DNA of 64,000 nt from Actinia tenebrosa (GCF_009602425.1 NW_022259059.1:314163-378162); one strand, 5' to 3'; counted from the stretch's first letter, positions 26,986 through 41,329 are shown. The notes: generated by a model from the sequence alone, not told the origin. Made by a program: numbers and translations.

Positions 26986-29900
26986 CCAAGTTTTCTTAGG
27001 GGAGGGCCATTCAGTTTTCTTAAGAAACATGCTGCTTCTGTGGATATTCCTCCGTATTCTCTCTCTAACTTGATCATCTGAGTAATAGGACCATTACTTT
27101 CCCTAGTTACCCGGCTATGATAATATTTAAAGTACATATCATTTTATCCAACCTTGCGGTACTTTAATTAGCAATTTTACTTTTGGCGAGTGCAAGAAAG
27201 TAATTAGGCAAGTTTCAACGCTGTAAATGCATAGAGATCTGCCCTTGTTTATTTTAGACAAATTATTTCGAATGACTAGTTTTATTGAAATCCTATCAGA
27301 GTACGTAAAGTTAAAAGTTTTCAAAGCTTATGGCTTGACATGTAATTGGTAAAATAAATGGATTTATTCAGTTAACGTGTCTTTTTTCTCTTTTACGTTC
27401 GACAAACACAATCATTTCAGTCCACAACGCGATCGCATAAACCTATTAAATACAAAATTGCCCTGAAATGTATCTCTGAAATGCCATTCAGTTGACTTTA
27501 ATTGAAGGGAAAGAACATTCACAAGTCGTTGTCTCAGAGCGCCTGTCTATAGATGGTGTTTTATAGCTTCATAAAACAGGCCATAATAACACTGTAATTG
27601 CAGTAAATTCTCCTAAAACTGCTACTTCTAAAGAAATTAGTCAAGAAGAAATAACGATCCCGGGCTAATGTTTCACATATAAACCAACGATTTGAAGGTT
27701 GTGTACTTTTTTGTTTTAATTCGTGAAAGTGGTAAGAGGTAAAAAGAGTTCTCCTTCGAACATGAAACTCTTGGTTTTACATATGTTAGACCGACGAAGA
27801 TCGTTCATGCGCCGGTAAAGGGCTCGAGGAAACAGGTACTCGCAAAATTTGAAGTTTTTTTTAACGAAAAAGTATCCGTTAGAGTTCCTCAATTGTCTCA
27901 AAGTATAACTCTCTTTAAAAAAAATCTAGGCGTTTTTCAAAATTGCCTTTGTTTCGACAAGCAATAGAAAGACAACAACTAAACTTATTAGTGTGTCAAA
28001 CATTAATATGAAGATTTGGTGGGCCATTTCTTATTTAGCTTAACTTTGACCGTGTAGGTCCAAAACTAAAGCCTTGTGGAACTCCGACAATGCCAATCTT
28101 TATAAACTAAAAATGATAATACTTGGACATTTAAAAACAGGAATTATACTTCGCAAATCTGAGGATTTCCTTTAGCAAAACTTAAGTGTTTAAGTTGATA
28201 ATCTGATCTGAAGCAATTTCATTACTCCGGATTTTTCATCAAAACTCTAGTCAGCTTCACAAGATTTTGATATCAGTGACTTATATTCTATTTCTTGAAA
28301 CGAAAGTTTTCATCGTCATTTTCACTTTTTTTGCTTTTGTTTTTCGTTTTGTTTTTGTTTTAATGCGCACGATTTATATATATATTAAATCCCTTTAGAA
28401 AATAAGTGTTTTGTCATTTGTTTTAGCCTTTTTAAGTTTCATCCCAAACGTAAAGGATTTTCCTTTTATATTTTGGAAACTAATAGTCTTTAAGCGGGTT
28501 GGTTCCTAGTTTTGACTGTAATATATCTCTGTAAGATAGAAGAATTGCCCGCACGATTGAAGTTTACTCAAGAATTACGACCATGCAGCCTCTGTAGTAG
28601 GGATTATCTGATAAAAGTTAGAGATAAACTGCAAGAAGGAAACTGTCTTTTAGTGATAAAGTACGATTTGTGTCTTTCTTTAGTTCTAGTCCAAAATTAT
28701 ACTCGCTTCTTAGAAAACTTAAATAAAAACAAAAGACGCAGGAATCTGGAAAAATTGTTTGGATTCAAAGTTCAAGTGTGGTTTCTTTACTAAAATATCT
28801 CATCGTTTTTTAAAGACTAGTTTTATTGTTCATTTAAATAAATCAAATTTTCTGTCATTATCATGAAATTTAGTAGAGCAATAAAATTTTCAATAATATA
28901 TATTAAAATACGGAAGTACGTTTTTGAATGAATCTGTTTAATTGTCATTTTTCACCCGGACAGGTGCACAGTTCTTCTTAAACAAGCAACGTACGATCTT
29001 TACTTTACCCTGTCACAGAACTCTGTGTTAACTCAAATTTAATTTCGCTCTGTAATAATTCCTTTTCTCTGCAAGACTTTAAATTGATTTAATTCTAGGC
29101 CGATAAGATCAAACACTTTAGTGATTTCTAGTCTTGACATCTGCTGGATGCACTTGGCTTAGACGCTTGTTTAAAGACCTTTCAATTTAATATCTTGTCA
29201 GGATTTGCTAAAAATCTCACAAATCTCACCAATTTTAGAGTGGTCAAAAAAACGGTCAGTAACACCCATACCTGACATCTAACTCTAAGATTGGTCAACC
29301 AAAGATTGATGTGTTTTTTATGTTAGGTATACTCTTTACTAAACGATAAATTTTACCCTTAGGGGAATCTCAATGCCGGTAATGAGCCGCCATAAAACAA
29401 GCCAAAATGTCTCCAAAATTGCTCTAAAAGCGGAAACATCGAGAGACTAAATGCGAGCTAAATAGTTTGTTATAAATCATGGAATATCACGTTTGTTTAA
29501 AACTAGTCCCAAATTGGCTGTTATGGGCCGAAAAAGCTATTAGGAATCAATTTTGATTAAACTGTCGCCAAAACGGCTCTAAAAGTGTAAACATCCTAAA
29601 TCAGATCCTCTTCTGAGATAAACTCCTCTTGCTATACTCGGCACGGAAATCGTAACAGGTCCCAAAATGGTTGAAGATTTAGAGGGGGTAAATTAGTTTG
29701 TAAGTAATTAAAGGTCGTGCGCTGCCTATAGGGCTAACAGATGGAAGAGCTGAAATCTCTCTCACAGACCGGAAGGACTATATACACACCACAAACACGA
29801 TTTTGATGTTTACTTATATCAATCCGATTTTTTACTTGCTCTGTTTATGATTGAATAACAGATCTCAGTTTACATAACAACAGTGTAAGTCCGTGAAACT

Positions 29901-32005
29901 TCACAAAAAAAAAAACAAAAAAAAAAACTCAAAAATAAACGAAAAATTTGATTGGTAAACAGTTTTGAAAAATGTTTTCATTCTACCCAGTAAGAGAAAA
30001 ATGTTTTTTTTTTTTTGTTCTTTTTTTCCATAATTTCCCCCCCTAAGATACATAATATCAGTGTTCCGTAGCACGAAGTATTCTTACCAAAAATTCTTAT
30101 TGTAGCTATTATTATTTGTAAAATTTACAAAATGCAAGCCTTTTTTCAAATTTTGTTTCATTTACGTTTTGTTTTCTTTTGTTTTCTTTCTTTCTTTTAT
30201 TATTTTCACTGACAAATATTATAAATATATAACAAAATATAGCGATGTAATGCTAAACTTGCCCATGATGTCAATCTTTTAAATTTGGAATTTTTTCGCG
30301 AAGACGCGGCTGCATCTGGCTTACTAAGAGTCATTCTCGATGTTCGCTGGCTTGTTTTTGTCCTTGCATGGAATCAGCTAAACCTCTAGATTGTATTTGA
30401 CAATCTCAAAAACTGCTACTAAGACGTCATGTCATGTTTATTACTGTAAATTGAAAAAAAAAATCATCCATTCTTGGCTTTGTTCAAGCAGTGTCTTTCT
30501 TCAGTCCGTATGATATTTCTATCTTTCTTGTATTCGAAGACTTTAAACTCGTGTTTTTTTTTTACACCGCGAATAAAAGAAAATTACGAAAAGACTAAAT
30601 GAAAAAGACGGCGCTTTTAGTAAGGGCTATATTTTTCTTGAATAAACGGGCGTCACTTTTCTTTTAGTAAATTTTAACTGGGTGATCTCCTGCGGAGAGC
30701 ACGATCTATCAAAGTATACTCAAAAGTAAAACCCTGAGATATTTACAGATGGAGTAAAGTGTAGACTCCATAATACTTTTACATTCTTGTTTTAAACGAC
30801 TGTAGATTGATAAAAAAAATCCCCTACCAATAACTAGCATACCGCCTCTGGAACGTTCGCATGAGATTTTTAAGTTTTAATGTTACAGTTAAAATATATG
30901 CCAAACTTTATTCGTTGAAAAAGAGTGTTGACGGCACAATGAAAAGAAAACTTAATATATCAAAGAAATTTTTTAAAGCTTTTATTTCTTATAAGCGGTG
31001 CAAAGTGGTGGAACAGCCTGAAGTAATTGTTTCTGTGTCTAATTAAGAGTTATTGCAATGGCAATGCTAAATATTGGCCTCCTGAAACAAAGCATTTGGC
31101 ATACGACAGAAATATATAATGAATTACCTTGTGTTCCTTAGTATACTATCAAGAATGAAACACCCGTAGTAGTAGTATTTCTAGTATTGGTCGACTTTTT
31201 TTTACGATAAAAGGAATATAACTAAAACAAATACGGGGTAACAGTTTTCCTTAGGAGTTAAGGGTTTTTTCGCCTTGGATAATTAGCGTGCTTTTAAGTA
31301 CAAAAAGACTTTTTCGAGATGAAAATGAAATTAATCCTAAGATATACACATGACTGACTAGCCATTTGGTTTTTTCCCTTGCTCTTTTCTGATTCTTCGA
31401 ATTGAATATTCTCAATAAATTACATGATTGATGATACTGAAAACCTCAATTCATAAACCTAAAGGATATTTATTTTGTAACAATAGCTTTGGTTAAAGAA
31501 TTTGAAAAGAGTCGCTTGCATAAAGGAAAGTATCTATTTGTTGTAAAGATCTTAGTATTATATTAAAAAAGTGAGGTCTTTTACCGACTATTTTATTGAT
31601 ATCAAAGATTGAGCAAAACAATGATTTCGTAGTAGGATCTTGTACTCATTCATGCTAAAAATAACATTAGAACTTATACTCAGTTCTCAGTAAAACATTT
31701 TAAAACCTCCAACTGAGCTCTCATGTATTCACTTTAAAAAACTTTATATATCTCATGCTGAGCGTACTTCTCTTACGAATAGGAATATCACCATCTGCCT
31801 TAAAGAAAGCAGGGAAACCTGCAGGTTTACTCGCTCCTCTCAAAGCTCCAGCACGAAAACCCCTGCCCATGGCACGCTATGAACATTCTAGAGGAAAGCC
31901 CTTTGAATGCTTATGGGAATCCATCTCAATGCTATTCTTTCACAGCAAATAACAAACCTGTTGGCTTCGAGCCTTACGAAAGGTTTTCTCGACAATTTTT
32001 GATTA

Positions 32006-32063
32006 ACAAAAAAAAAAAAAAAACAACAACAACAAAAAAAACCAACAAACAAACAAAAAAAGC
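32006..32063. repeat. A-rich tract
   Basis: Poly-A followed by CAACAACAAC and CAAACAAAC simple repeats. It follows a stretch (31750-32005) with two short overlapping frames of unusual composition and could be a retroposed tail. Confidence 0.5.
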
Positions 32064-35000
32064 AGATCTTGTGTGTCCTTAACTGTTATTGTTATTACAA
32101 TTTTAAAACATATACTCATAATTCTAGGATCATAATTTTCTTTTCCTTTTGTTAAAGGAAAACGATTTTACAAATGGATTATTGTTTGTAATATCATCTT
32201 CGATATATTCCTAGAGGTGGTATTTTTCTAAACGTTTAAGAAATGACACCCGAAGATGTTTTGTTTCAAAAAGCCGCCACACTCAAGACTTTGAGACTTT
32301 TGTCAGTCATTTGTTACCATGAAAACTTATTTTAATTCAATAGATCTCAAAAAAGGCTTTCAACAAACGTGGTAGTGACCGCTCGATAAGTAATAATAAA
32401 AATTCCAGACCTCTTTACGATACTGGCCGACTAATGCTATATTCAAATACCACTATTCTGTTATTTCTATTCTCTTATTCATTTCTATTATTCTTGCGTC
32501 TGCCGATGAAAGCGAACTAAAACAAAAACGTGGTATATGCCTTAAGGCTGTTTAAACTAGAAGATCGAATAAAAAATGCAATCGATAGCAATTTTTTTTT
32601 CAGTGAGAGCGACACTATAATTTAATAAAGAAGCCGTAAAACTCGGGGGTATTTGATATAGTTATAAGAAGAACTTCCTGGTTTGAAATTGGTTCTAGAG
32701 TTGAATATGCATGTTTATGATATTAAGGTAAAGATGCTCTTCAATTAGCCGTTACTTAGCGCTATGTCTTTACTTAAGAGAGGTGGAGGTGGTTTTAAGA
32801 AAACTTGTAAAAATATATCCGCTTGTGAAGTTTATTTTTGTTACAAAAAATTTTTGGAAATACAATTAGCTATTAAGATATAGTACTGTAATATTTAAAA
32901 AATTCTTCCCATTTTTATCAATTTTCATTTATGTTTTTCCGCGTTAAGACAAAAAACGCAACAAAACGTGATACCTTGAGGCTATATATGGGTGAAGTTC
33001 AAAAAAAGGAAATCTTTTTCAGGAAAATATTGTTCACCAAGAATCAAAGCTGGAAAACCAATAAAAAACTAAAAAAATTTTCAAAAAACCTATGCGGAAT
33101 CCTGAAAAATAAAGACTACTTAGGAAAAAGAGCTAAAGAAAAATGAAAATTCGGAGCATATTCTCATTTGTGTAAAACTTTGGCAGAATATTTTGAAAAA
33201 GATACATAGGTATAGAAATGTACGTTTTTCGTTTCATATTAATGTAAATTGTATTAGCCTATTAAACACCAATCTTATTGGTTTTTATAGGCGAGTAAAT
33301 CTTGCAGCAACCCTTGAATTTCTCAAATCGTTTCTTTTCGTGCGTTTTTCTTTGGTTTTAGATTTGTTGTGGTCGGAAGTAATATTTAGTATTTCGTTCC
33401 ATGACTACCAAAAGGTTTGAAGAAAAGGACAACTATATGATCAAGTCCAAGCAATGGCTTTTGTCCCGTTCACTTGAAAACAACCGTTTCTAGGAAAATC
33501 ACTATTCAAACTGTTATTAATAACTGCATGAGAAGTTCATTGTAATTTGACAGAGGAGGCTTAAGTACCTAACAGAAACGCTCTAGCAGGTTGTATTAAT
33601 TTTTGGCCGGTTTGTTTATGCTAAAATACTGAGCTAAACGTGAACTCCGGCAGACTAAATATCTCGTGAACTAGTCCGTAGATAAAATCACAACACATGA
33701 GCAAGATATGGAGACTGGTTTGTAAAGAACCTCTAAGAAAGTTTAGGATTAAGATTAAGTCACTAAGTTGCAGACTGCCTCCTCTGGCCCCTATCGCGGT
33801 GTATTGGATCGATCTCTTTGTCAGTGACGTCCAAAAACAACTAACCATAAAACCGCTTTGATTTTAGCCAACGTTTCTAATGATAAGATTCACGAAAGCC
33901 AAATCCATTTGCGTTACTGTTTTCCAGGGCTTTTCACTAATTCTGTAGCATTTTTAAGAGTAATTATTGCATGTTAATGAAACGAGAAGTTACTTAACCC
34001 TAGTGTTGCTTCAAAACTGGTGTGGCTAACCGCAAAATAGGCCTCGGTTAGTTATCGCAAGACGAGAGAGCTCCAAATCCATCTAATGGAATAGACCTTC
34101 ACGTTTCCTCGCTATATAGCACTAGTACTTTAATCCCAAACTTGATTCAATATCTAGGTGACTCGCTCACAACTTAACTGGACAAACGAGTACGAACATA
34201 ACACGATCAATGATTTCGAATCTATTCATATTTTTAAGATCTCTTGGGGTTTCGAATTTCTGATCTTTTTCAGTGTTATAAGGGATTGTTAAGATCTAGC
34301 AAGTCTGGGCTTGAGCCTTGTAACTGAAGCTCCTGCTTATCAGAGTACACAAGAGAACAAAGGATCTAATTTCATTATAACACGGCATATGAATAACAAA
34401 AGCGATGATAAGGCTTCTGTTTGGGTGAGCGTTCAATGCGAGGGCTGCCTAACACTTCTACCCTCTGTCAGATTGTTATCAATAATCTCTACAACTCAAA
34501 ACCCGCAGGCATTAGACCTATTCTCTTGTTAGTTCTCACAGATTTGGATTTCAATTTCAAAGGTAACCCTATAAAGTCGTAAGCCAAGGTATTAGTAAGA
34601 AAGATCCAAGTGCTAATTCCTTAATAAATATGTAAATATTTGTAGATGTTATTGTTGCGGTAAATTAGAGGGAGGAGTTGTTGAGAGGCCAACGGAAGTT
34701 AAAATGTATTAAGAACAACAAATTATTGAGCGAAATATTGGAATTTGCTCCGCTTTTAACCACCAACTTCTGTGTTCGTTCCTTAGAATACACTTCCGGA
34801 TGGTTTGTAATAAAGGCAGCAGTGCCAAAAGGATTCCTCAGTAAATAGCAGGGGTTATAATAGACATAGCAATAATAACAATAATAATTACGAGATCAAA
34901 ACAATTGGAAAGGTCCTTGACATTCTTCTGTTTACGCATGAAATATACTTGAAATCATTTTTGAGAAGAAGAGTTTTCATAGAAAATATTTTTTAAATCA

Positions 35001-36968
35001 AAAATATTGTTATTTTATTTGTCTCCCTTTGTCACTTTTACTTTTTACATCTAAAACATACACAAGGTTTTTCAGTTTTCAACTAAATACTTCTCGACTT
35101 AAACACTTGGAATAATAACGTCCTTACTATTAACATCATTCTTTTCCTTTTTACATTCATTCCAAGTTTATAAGAATTCGATCTATTTTGATTTGTGATA
35201 TAACAACATGCCAAGATGAGTTTTGATCAGGATGGTTTCAATACCGTTTAGTTAATGACATTCTAAAGCACCTGCTAGTTCGAAGCGGGCAGTTTCGCGA
35301 TAACAGGCCACCAAGGTCTGCACGCTTTCAAACACATGACACTCTTTCCCCATTTTTCCCGCTTCCCACGAGTAAACCAACCATGTTGCGCCTAAATCTC
35401 TAAGCAGTTGCCATGAGAAGTTCTTAGCTCTGAAAACATTCTAAAAACCTAGGAGATACTTTGACATCCATGGACTGAATAGTCACATCTTCAGAACTGA
35501 AATTACGCAACAAAATTTCTTTTTTTTTTATATATACTATAATTCTTAACTTTTGACTCCAAAGCTAACTGAACTGATTAATCAAAGGCGTTGGTTGAGT
35601 TCATTTAAAGTATTTGAAATAAAAAATGTAATTGGTTGTCCTATACGTGGAATAGCATAAAATGTCTTCCAAAATACTATGAACTAAATGAACTATTGAA
35701 GGGCATCTACACCAGGCTAGTTGATGTTTTTTTCACCCGCTAACACAATACCCTATTCATTAGTCCTATATACTCCTTATTGTTAACACTTTTCATTTAG
35801 TTTTGGGATGGGAGGCATTGTTAAAGCCTTCATACAATCGACTTGGACTTAGGCTTTGATTAAGAATTTGTTTTAGTTGTTTTCGATAATTCTCATGGGA
35901 GAAAACTGAAGACGAAGGCGGTACTGTTTTTCTTCTTGTCTTGTATGAGGCGGATGATCGCGGGCGTTACGTGGTGCCTGACCGGTGTGAAATGATATCT
36001 TGACTTAAATGTTTTATATCCGTTTGATTCGAGACCATTGCACGAATTTGATTCGAGAGTTGATAATATCGATGCTTAGTTCTCCAGTGTAAGAAAACTC
36101 TTTAAGGTCTTAAGTCTTTGTTTCCTGCTGATCTGTTGATTTGAAAAGTATTGAAAATGGAAAGGACTAATTTTTGAATGACTTTTTGGAAGTAAAAAAT
36201 ATCCCTTCCTCCACAGGAACATCAAAACTACCTCTGAATATTCACGATGGGTGAAATGCTTCAATATCTTAGTGAACAGATGTCAATTTTTTGTCTCACA
36301 TAAAAAAACATTTATTCTTAAGCAAACAAAGTAGCACTGGTAGCGTAGAACCATGAATGGAAGAATAACCAGAGACTGGTAGTTTTTGGTAGTACTCCCG
36401 ATAGTATTTCATATTTCGGCTTCAACCAAGTAGATAGGCCCTTGAGTTGATAAATGACAGCATTTGTTAGGGGACTTATTCGAAACGCCACTTGCATGCC
36501 ACTCATCAATTCTCTCATTTTCCCTCGAATTTTGTTCATACATTTGCAGGTTTGCCTCTTGAAAGAGTTGCATTTTTTATTGTTTCTTTAATTTTACGAA
36601 CAAACTTGCATGTTTCATCTTTGTTTATCGTCAAAAGAAAAACCGATCGTAAATCATACTATACTTCTTTTTTCCCCTCATTTAAGGGGCGGTAGTTCTA
36701 GAGAATTCTGGATTCAACATTTCAAAACTTTCCTTTCTTGACTTATTTACGCTGTTTGAATAAGTTTTTCAGATTTCACTTATTAATAACTTAAATTTGT
36801 GTGTAAAACGTTAATTTCTGTGTGTAAAGCTGTATTGGGAGCTTTTAGGTTAATTGAGATCCTTTCAATAACTAATAATGCCCCTACACCAGACATTTCA
36901 GGGGCCAGGTGACGTATGTCACGCTTGTCTGGCTTTTTACATTATTTATTTTTATTGACAGTGACATT

Positions 36969-36976
36969 TATAAATA
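36969..36976 (+). promoter_or_regulatory. Candidate TATA box of the Hox gene
   Basis: TATAAATA lies 39 bp before the Hox start codon. If it is used, the 5' leader would be only about 5-10 nt, so it may be coincidental or initiation may occur at a later Met. Confidence 0.3.
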
Positions 36977-37007
36977 CCCTTAATTCAAAGGCTTTGCATC
37001 AGTAGTG

Positions 37008-38160
37008 ATGAGTACGCTAGCAATGCAGTCACCACAAACTTACCCGGCTTACTATGGTGGCGGTTTACAGAATAAGGAACCCCAGAACCATACCAATCCT
37101 TTGGATTTTTCTTATTCTCAGTGTCGTATGCAATCGCCCAGTTACTACAACCAAAATGCACTGCCGAATTTTATGTCAATGTCACAAACAAGCCATAACG
37201 CGCAAGTTAATGGATACAATACAGAACCTGTTCCTCCGTTCCAACATGGACAGTTACCCAACCAAACCACCGCCGAAACGAGTCCTGTGGACCACGGCCA
37301 TCAGCCGTACTTCCCAAATCAACAAGAACCTAACCAAAATTGCTCGTTCCATCAGTACGCTTGGCTGAAGAGCACCGCTCCTGAAAATTGGTGGCACAAC
37401 GCTTCTTCAAGTAAGGCTCTACTCCTTTTTATTTATGAGAGATGGCTTATAGTCTTTTGTTGTGCTTTCGTGATTCTTGCAAGCAGCATAAATTGAGGGA
37501 TCTTATACTGCAGTCAGCTTATTCGAACTCTTGTAAGGAATGGGCGACTTGTTTTGTTAAGTTTTCCACCACAAAATACATCATTCTTAATGAAATCTTC
37601 ATGAATTGTGCCTTCTAGATTAGACACAAACCTCCACTCCAAAGTCGATCGCTTTTACACACAATATTTAACTTAATTTAGTGATTTAAACGTATACGTA
37701 TTTAAGTCAGACGATCTAACGACTTTGTTATTGATGGGCATTTTTTTCTTCTTTTTTTGCGTCGCTCTACTTATAATTAGCCAACGCTTGGAGTAACCGA
37801 ACCGAAGGCAAGCGTAAAAGGACCGCATACACGAGAAAGCAGCTCCTTGAACTAGAGAAGGAATTCCATTTTAACCATTTCCTGACGAAGGAGCGAAGAT
37901 CGGAGATGGCAACACAGTTAAACTTGACAGAACGNCAGGTTAAAATATGGTTTCAAAACCGACGAATGAAATGGAAAAAATGCAATGCCCAGGCACTTAC
38001 GAAAACCAAGTCACCATCAAGCGCAACGGGTGGAATGCCCTCTTCAACTCGACAGGATTTACACATGACCAACAGTACATCAGCCTCGCAACTCAATGCA
38101 GACTCCCTCGGCAACTCGAACTCACAGATTCAGAACTGTATGGGCTTTAGAGGTACATAG
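37008..38160 (+). CDS. Hox homeobox protein, Anthox7/8 (Hox2-like) class
   Basis: Two exons join in frame: 37008-37410 and 37781-38160 (260 aa). Exon 1 encodes a Gln/Asn/Pro/Tyr-rich region ending in a hexapeptide-like motif, QYAWLKS (YAWL at 117-120), the site by which Hox proteins bind PBC/Pbx. Exon 2 encodes a complete 60-residue homeodomain (144-203) with [17 protein letters not shown] in helix 1, helix 2 [11 protein letters not shown] and helix 3 [16 protein letters not shown]50 and N51 are intact, predicting TAAT-type DNA binding. The intron between hexapeptide and homeodomain is the usual Hox arrangement. The helix 1-2 residues resemble anthozoan Anthox7/8 genes; I cannot separate paralogues. 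One N falls in the third position of CGN, so Arg is certain. The C-terminal 57 residues are Ser/Thr/Asn-rich. Hox proteins pattern the anthozoan directive axis. A polyadenylation signal follows at 38566. Confidence 0.93.
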
Positions 38161-38565
38161 ATACGCTCATTTTTTACTCAGAAAAGAAATGAGAAAATAC
38201 AATTGACAAAAAATTACAGGTTATTTGAAAGATGAACTAAAGAGTAGAGTAACATAGCTTATAAGGAAATAGAATTTATCTCAGCAATGAAAAAAGAGAA
38301 AATACCTAAGAACTGCTTTGATGACGATTGGTTATTATCGACTAGAACAGACCGTAATTTAAGGTTTCTTTTTACAGTATGTGAATAGCAGCTTATCTTT
38401 TCAAGTTATATCTATTACTTAAGTAAGGTTTCAGAGGTTTTATCGTGACTGAGTGAGCGAAAATAACCCTGTATTTTTCAAAAGAAGAACTTTCTATTTA
38501 ACACACACGCAGAAGAAGAAGAGGCTCTTTACAAAGTATGTGAATTTGAACTGTATATAATTGTG

Positions 38566-38571
38566 AATAAA
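38566..38571 (+). terminator. Polyadenylation signal for the Hox gene
   Basis: AATAAA about 405 bp after the Hox stop codon, the first clear one downstream. Confidence 0.5.
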
Positions 38572-40990
38572 CCCAAATTGTTCCAAAAATGACTTGAAGA
38601 AGCTCTAAAAGAACCTTTGATATTATTGAAGTTTTAATTCAATAAGTGCAAGAACCTTCTTAGATCTTTGAGCAGTGTCCAAAAACTGTGTCGAAACAAT
38701 GAAACAGGTAGAAGAAACACCGGAAAACTTAAGAAATGGTACTTGATTTCTCTTTATTCGATAACCCTAAAGAACTAAAAGCTGAAGTAAGTTGGTTGTT
38801 TTCGATTAGATGTGGTTTAAAGTACACTGTTGGACTGGCAACGATTCGTAAACTAAGTCAGAAGGCTGTTCTACCATTGATATTTTACCATTGTTTTCTT
38901 TGAGAAGCCTTAATCTCGCTTCAGAATTTTTTCCTTTCTTATCAAATTGGTCAGTGTTGTTCTGTGAGGCATGTGAAAGGCTTTTAAAGGGGGGACAAAA
39001 ACTTCTTGACTCGAAGGTCTCCGTGATTGACCTTATTTTTGCTTGTAACTTTTAATGGTTTTTATACTATAAATGGAGTTTGGTATCTTGTGTTAATCAA
39101 GAAACCGTGGACACACTATTTGGAGATATACAATTGTAGGGTGAGACATCGCTTATTGAATAGAGAGCATTTAACTAACGCTCCTCCTATTTTCCTCCAC
39201 GAGCGATACTGATCTTGACTTGAACATCATTCCTAAATATACTATTTTAATCCATGTAGAGGCTGAAATGCTTCGAACAAAGAATCAATCCTTTGTTCCT
39301 TGAACCATGATCGTCATTTTCCCTTGGTTAGACTTTTGAGTAGATGAAATGTTAGTGAAAGGCATAGATGATAAGGGATTTTGGACCTCACCAGTACAAG
39401 TGCGAACTACAAGGTGTAAATTCAAATCCTTAGATTTCTGCTCAAACAAGTGTGAAAGTGAGGTGTTGAGACAGTGCAAATGCGAAATCTTAATACAATA
39501 TAATAGAGAATAGTCAATCACAGGACAAAGACTCCTAGCCACAGTAAAATTCAAGAGAAAACTCGAGCTAGTATTATCATCAACAAGACTACTCAGAGAA
39601 TAGCATCTAGAACAACTTGGCTGTGGATATCGGTCCACTGTAAAATGATCGCAAACTGATCTCACTTGCCGCTAAAATATTTAAAAAGAACTATTTAAAC
39701 TGTACAATAATTTCGAATATCTAATGATATGTAATAAATCAATTGTTCTTAGCTGCCGTAAATGGATTATATAACGTTTTTAAAATGTCTTTACACAATG
39801 CTCGGCCCCATATTTCACCTGTCTCTCACTTCACTTTACATCGCGAGATTTCGTCTTTCGTTTTCGCTCGGTGCGACACCATAACCACTCCCGCCATTAA
39901 ACAAATTTTTGTTTTTCACATCCTTCATAGGAACAGGCTTTCTTTCACATTATACATCGAGCGAGAATTTACGGTGGGAAACTGTGGCAACAGTTAGGCT
40001 TATTACTTCATTAGTTTTATTCTGTCGACTGACCCATGAATCAATGCTTTCGGTATTATTCACCTTCTTCATTACTGATCTTTACAATTGTATAACTCTA
40101 TAAAAAATTACTATGTAAATAAAATATTTGCCATCTCAGACTTCAACAGCTCTCTTATTTATTTATACAAAACTAATACTTTTTTGAGTTTGGGTATTTC
40201 AGTTCAATGCTAATATGTAAAAAGTTAATTTTCTTTTAAAGCAAATAGAGTCACCTGCGAACAATCGTCGCCTTTGATCATTTAAAAAAACACACACAAG
40301 TTTTATGGCAGTTCAACTGTATTTATTTTACAATCATTTAATGTTTTTCTTAGTAATGACAAGATACACTGTTATGAGATTCACAAGCTGGTCATTATTC
40401 GACTTTGAAGATAAAGCTTTTAACAAATCCCATTAAATATTAACTTCGTCTTTTCCAGTCAGTTTGAAGCCTCAAATAAGACAAGTTAAGACAAGTTAAA
40501 GGTTCTTGTACTACCAATTCGTCCAAACACTTCCTTCCTACATTTATAACGGAAATCATGACGCGATACACTATTGATGATTTCGAAATACGCTCGATTC
40601 CACAAACTCCTTTTTACATAATCCAGTCTTGTAAACCAATAACCAAAACTTGCATGCAAACTATTTGTTTTTTGTCTGGAGCTTAAGTTTAATAATAATG
40701 TTCGAAATGAAATTTCATTTTTTGATTGCAATACAAGTATTTTTTCATTGACGTTTTTATAGCGTGAAGTGCATAATTTAGAAGTTACACAAGTATATAG
40801 AACGATGAGCTTCAATCAAGTGACGAACTTTAAAAGCCTTAGTCTAATCTAATAAGAGGGCTAACATACTCTCACTCGCTCTCATTCTTTGTATTGTCAG
40901 TTGACAAACTGAATGAGTCGCTAGATGGAAGTGTTTCGAAGCTCTAGAATAGGGCAACGAGTCAAAGTACCTTGTCACCTGACTTCCTTA

Positions 40991-41329
40991 GTCTCTAAGT
41001 ATCAACAAACTTTTCAAAACCCACTACTCCAATGCAAATTGCTTTAAAAACCGTTTGACCGGCTCAAGCTTGAGTATAATCACATCACCCATGTGTGACT
41101 ATTTTTATGGGAACGTGGATAAATTTTCCGTTAATTTTAGTCTTTTTATTCAATAACCGTCTCTAAGTGTCAACAAACTTTTCAAAACCCATCTACCCAC
41201 TACTCCAATGCAAATTGCTTTAAAAACCGTTTGACCGGCTCAAGCTTGAGTCTCGTCACATCACCCATGTGTGACTATTTTTATGGGAACGTGAATAAGT
41301 TTTCCGTTAATTTTAGTCCTTTTTATTCA
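40991..41329. repeat. Tandem duplication, unit about 165 bp
   Basis: Copy 1 (40991-41152) and copy 2 (41159-41329) are nearly identical; copy 2 carries an extra 8 bp. Both keep a POU-type octamer ATGCAAAT (41032-41039 and 41208-41215) and the following GCTTTAAAAACCGTTTGACC. No coding capacity is seen. Confidence 0.88.

Larger units (their letters stand above)
23216..37007. other. 13.8-kb gene-poor region upstream of the Hox gene
   Basis: No gene is supported. Open frames are short, AT-rich and lack family motifs. Contents I can name are a dispersed repeat at 24197-24277, a 103-bp tandem repeat at 26701-26985 and an A-rich tract at 32006-32063. Position beside a Hox gene makes cis-regulatory content likely, but this is inferred. 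Confidence 0.55.

Noticed and set aside
28512-28793. Frame ending NLEKLFGFKVQVWFLY, reminiscent of a homeodomain helix 3
   Set aside because: Only five residues match (VQVWF), the helix 1-2 core is absent and the frame stops immediately; judged coincidental.
39285-39665. 126-codon - frame downstream of the Hox gene
   Set aside because: Length is about what chance gives once in 64 kb of this base composition; no family resemblance.
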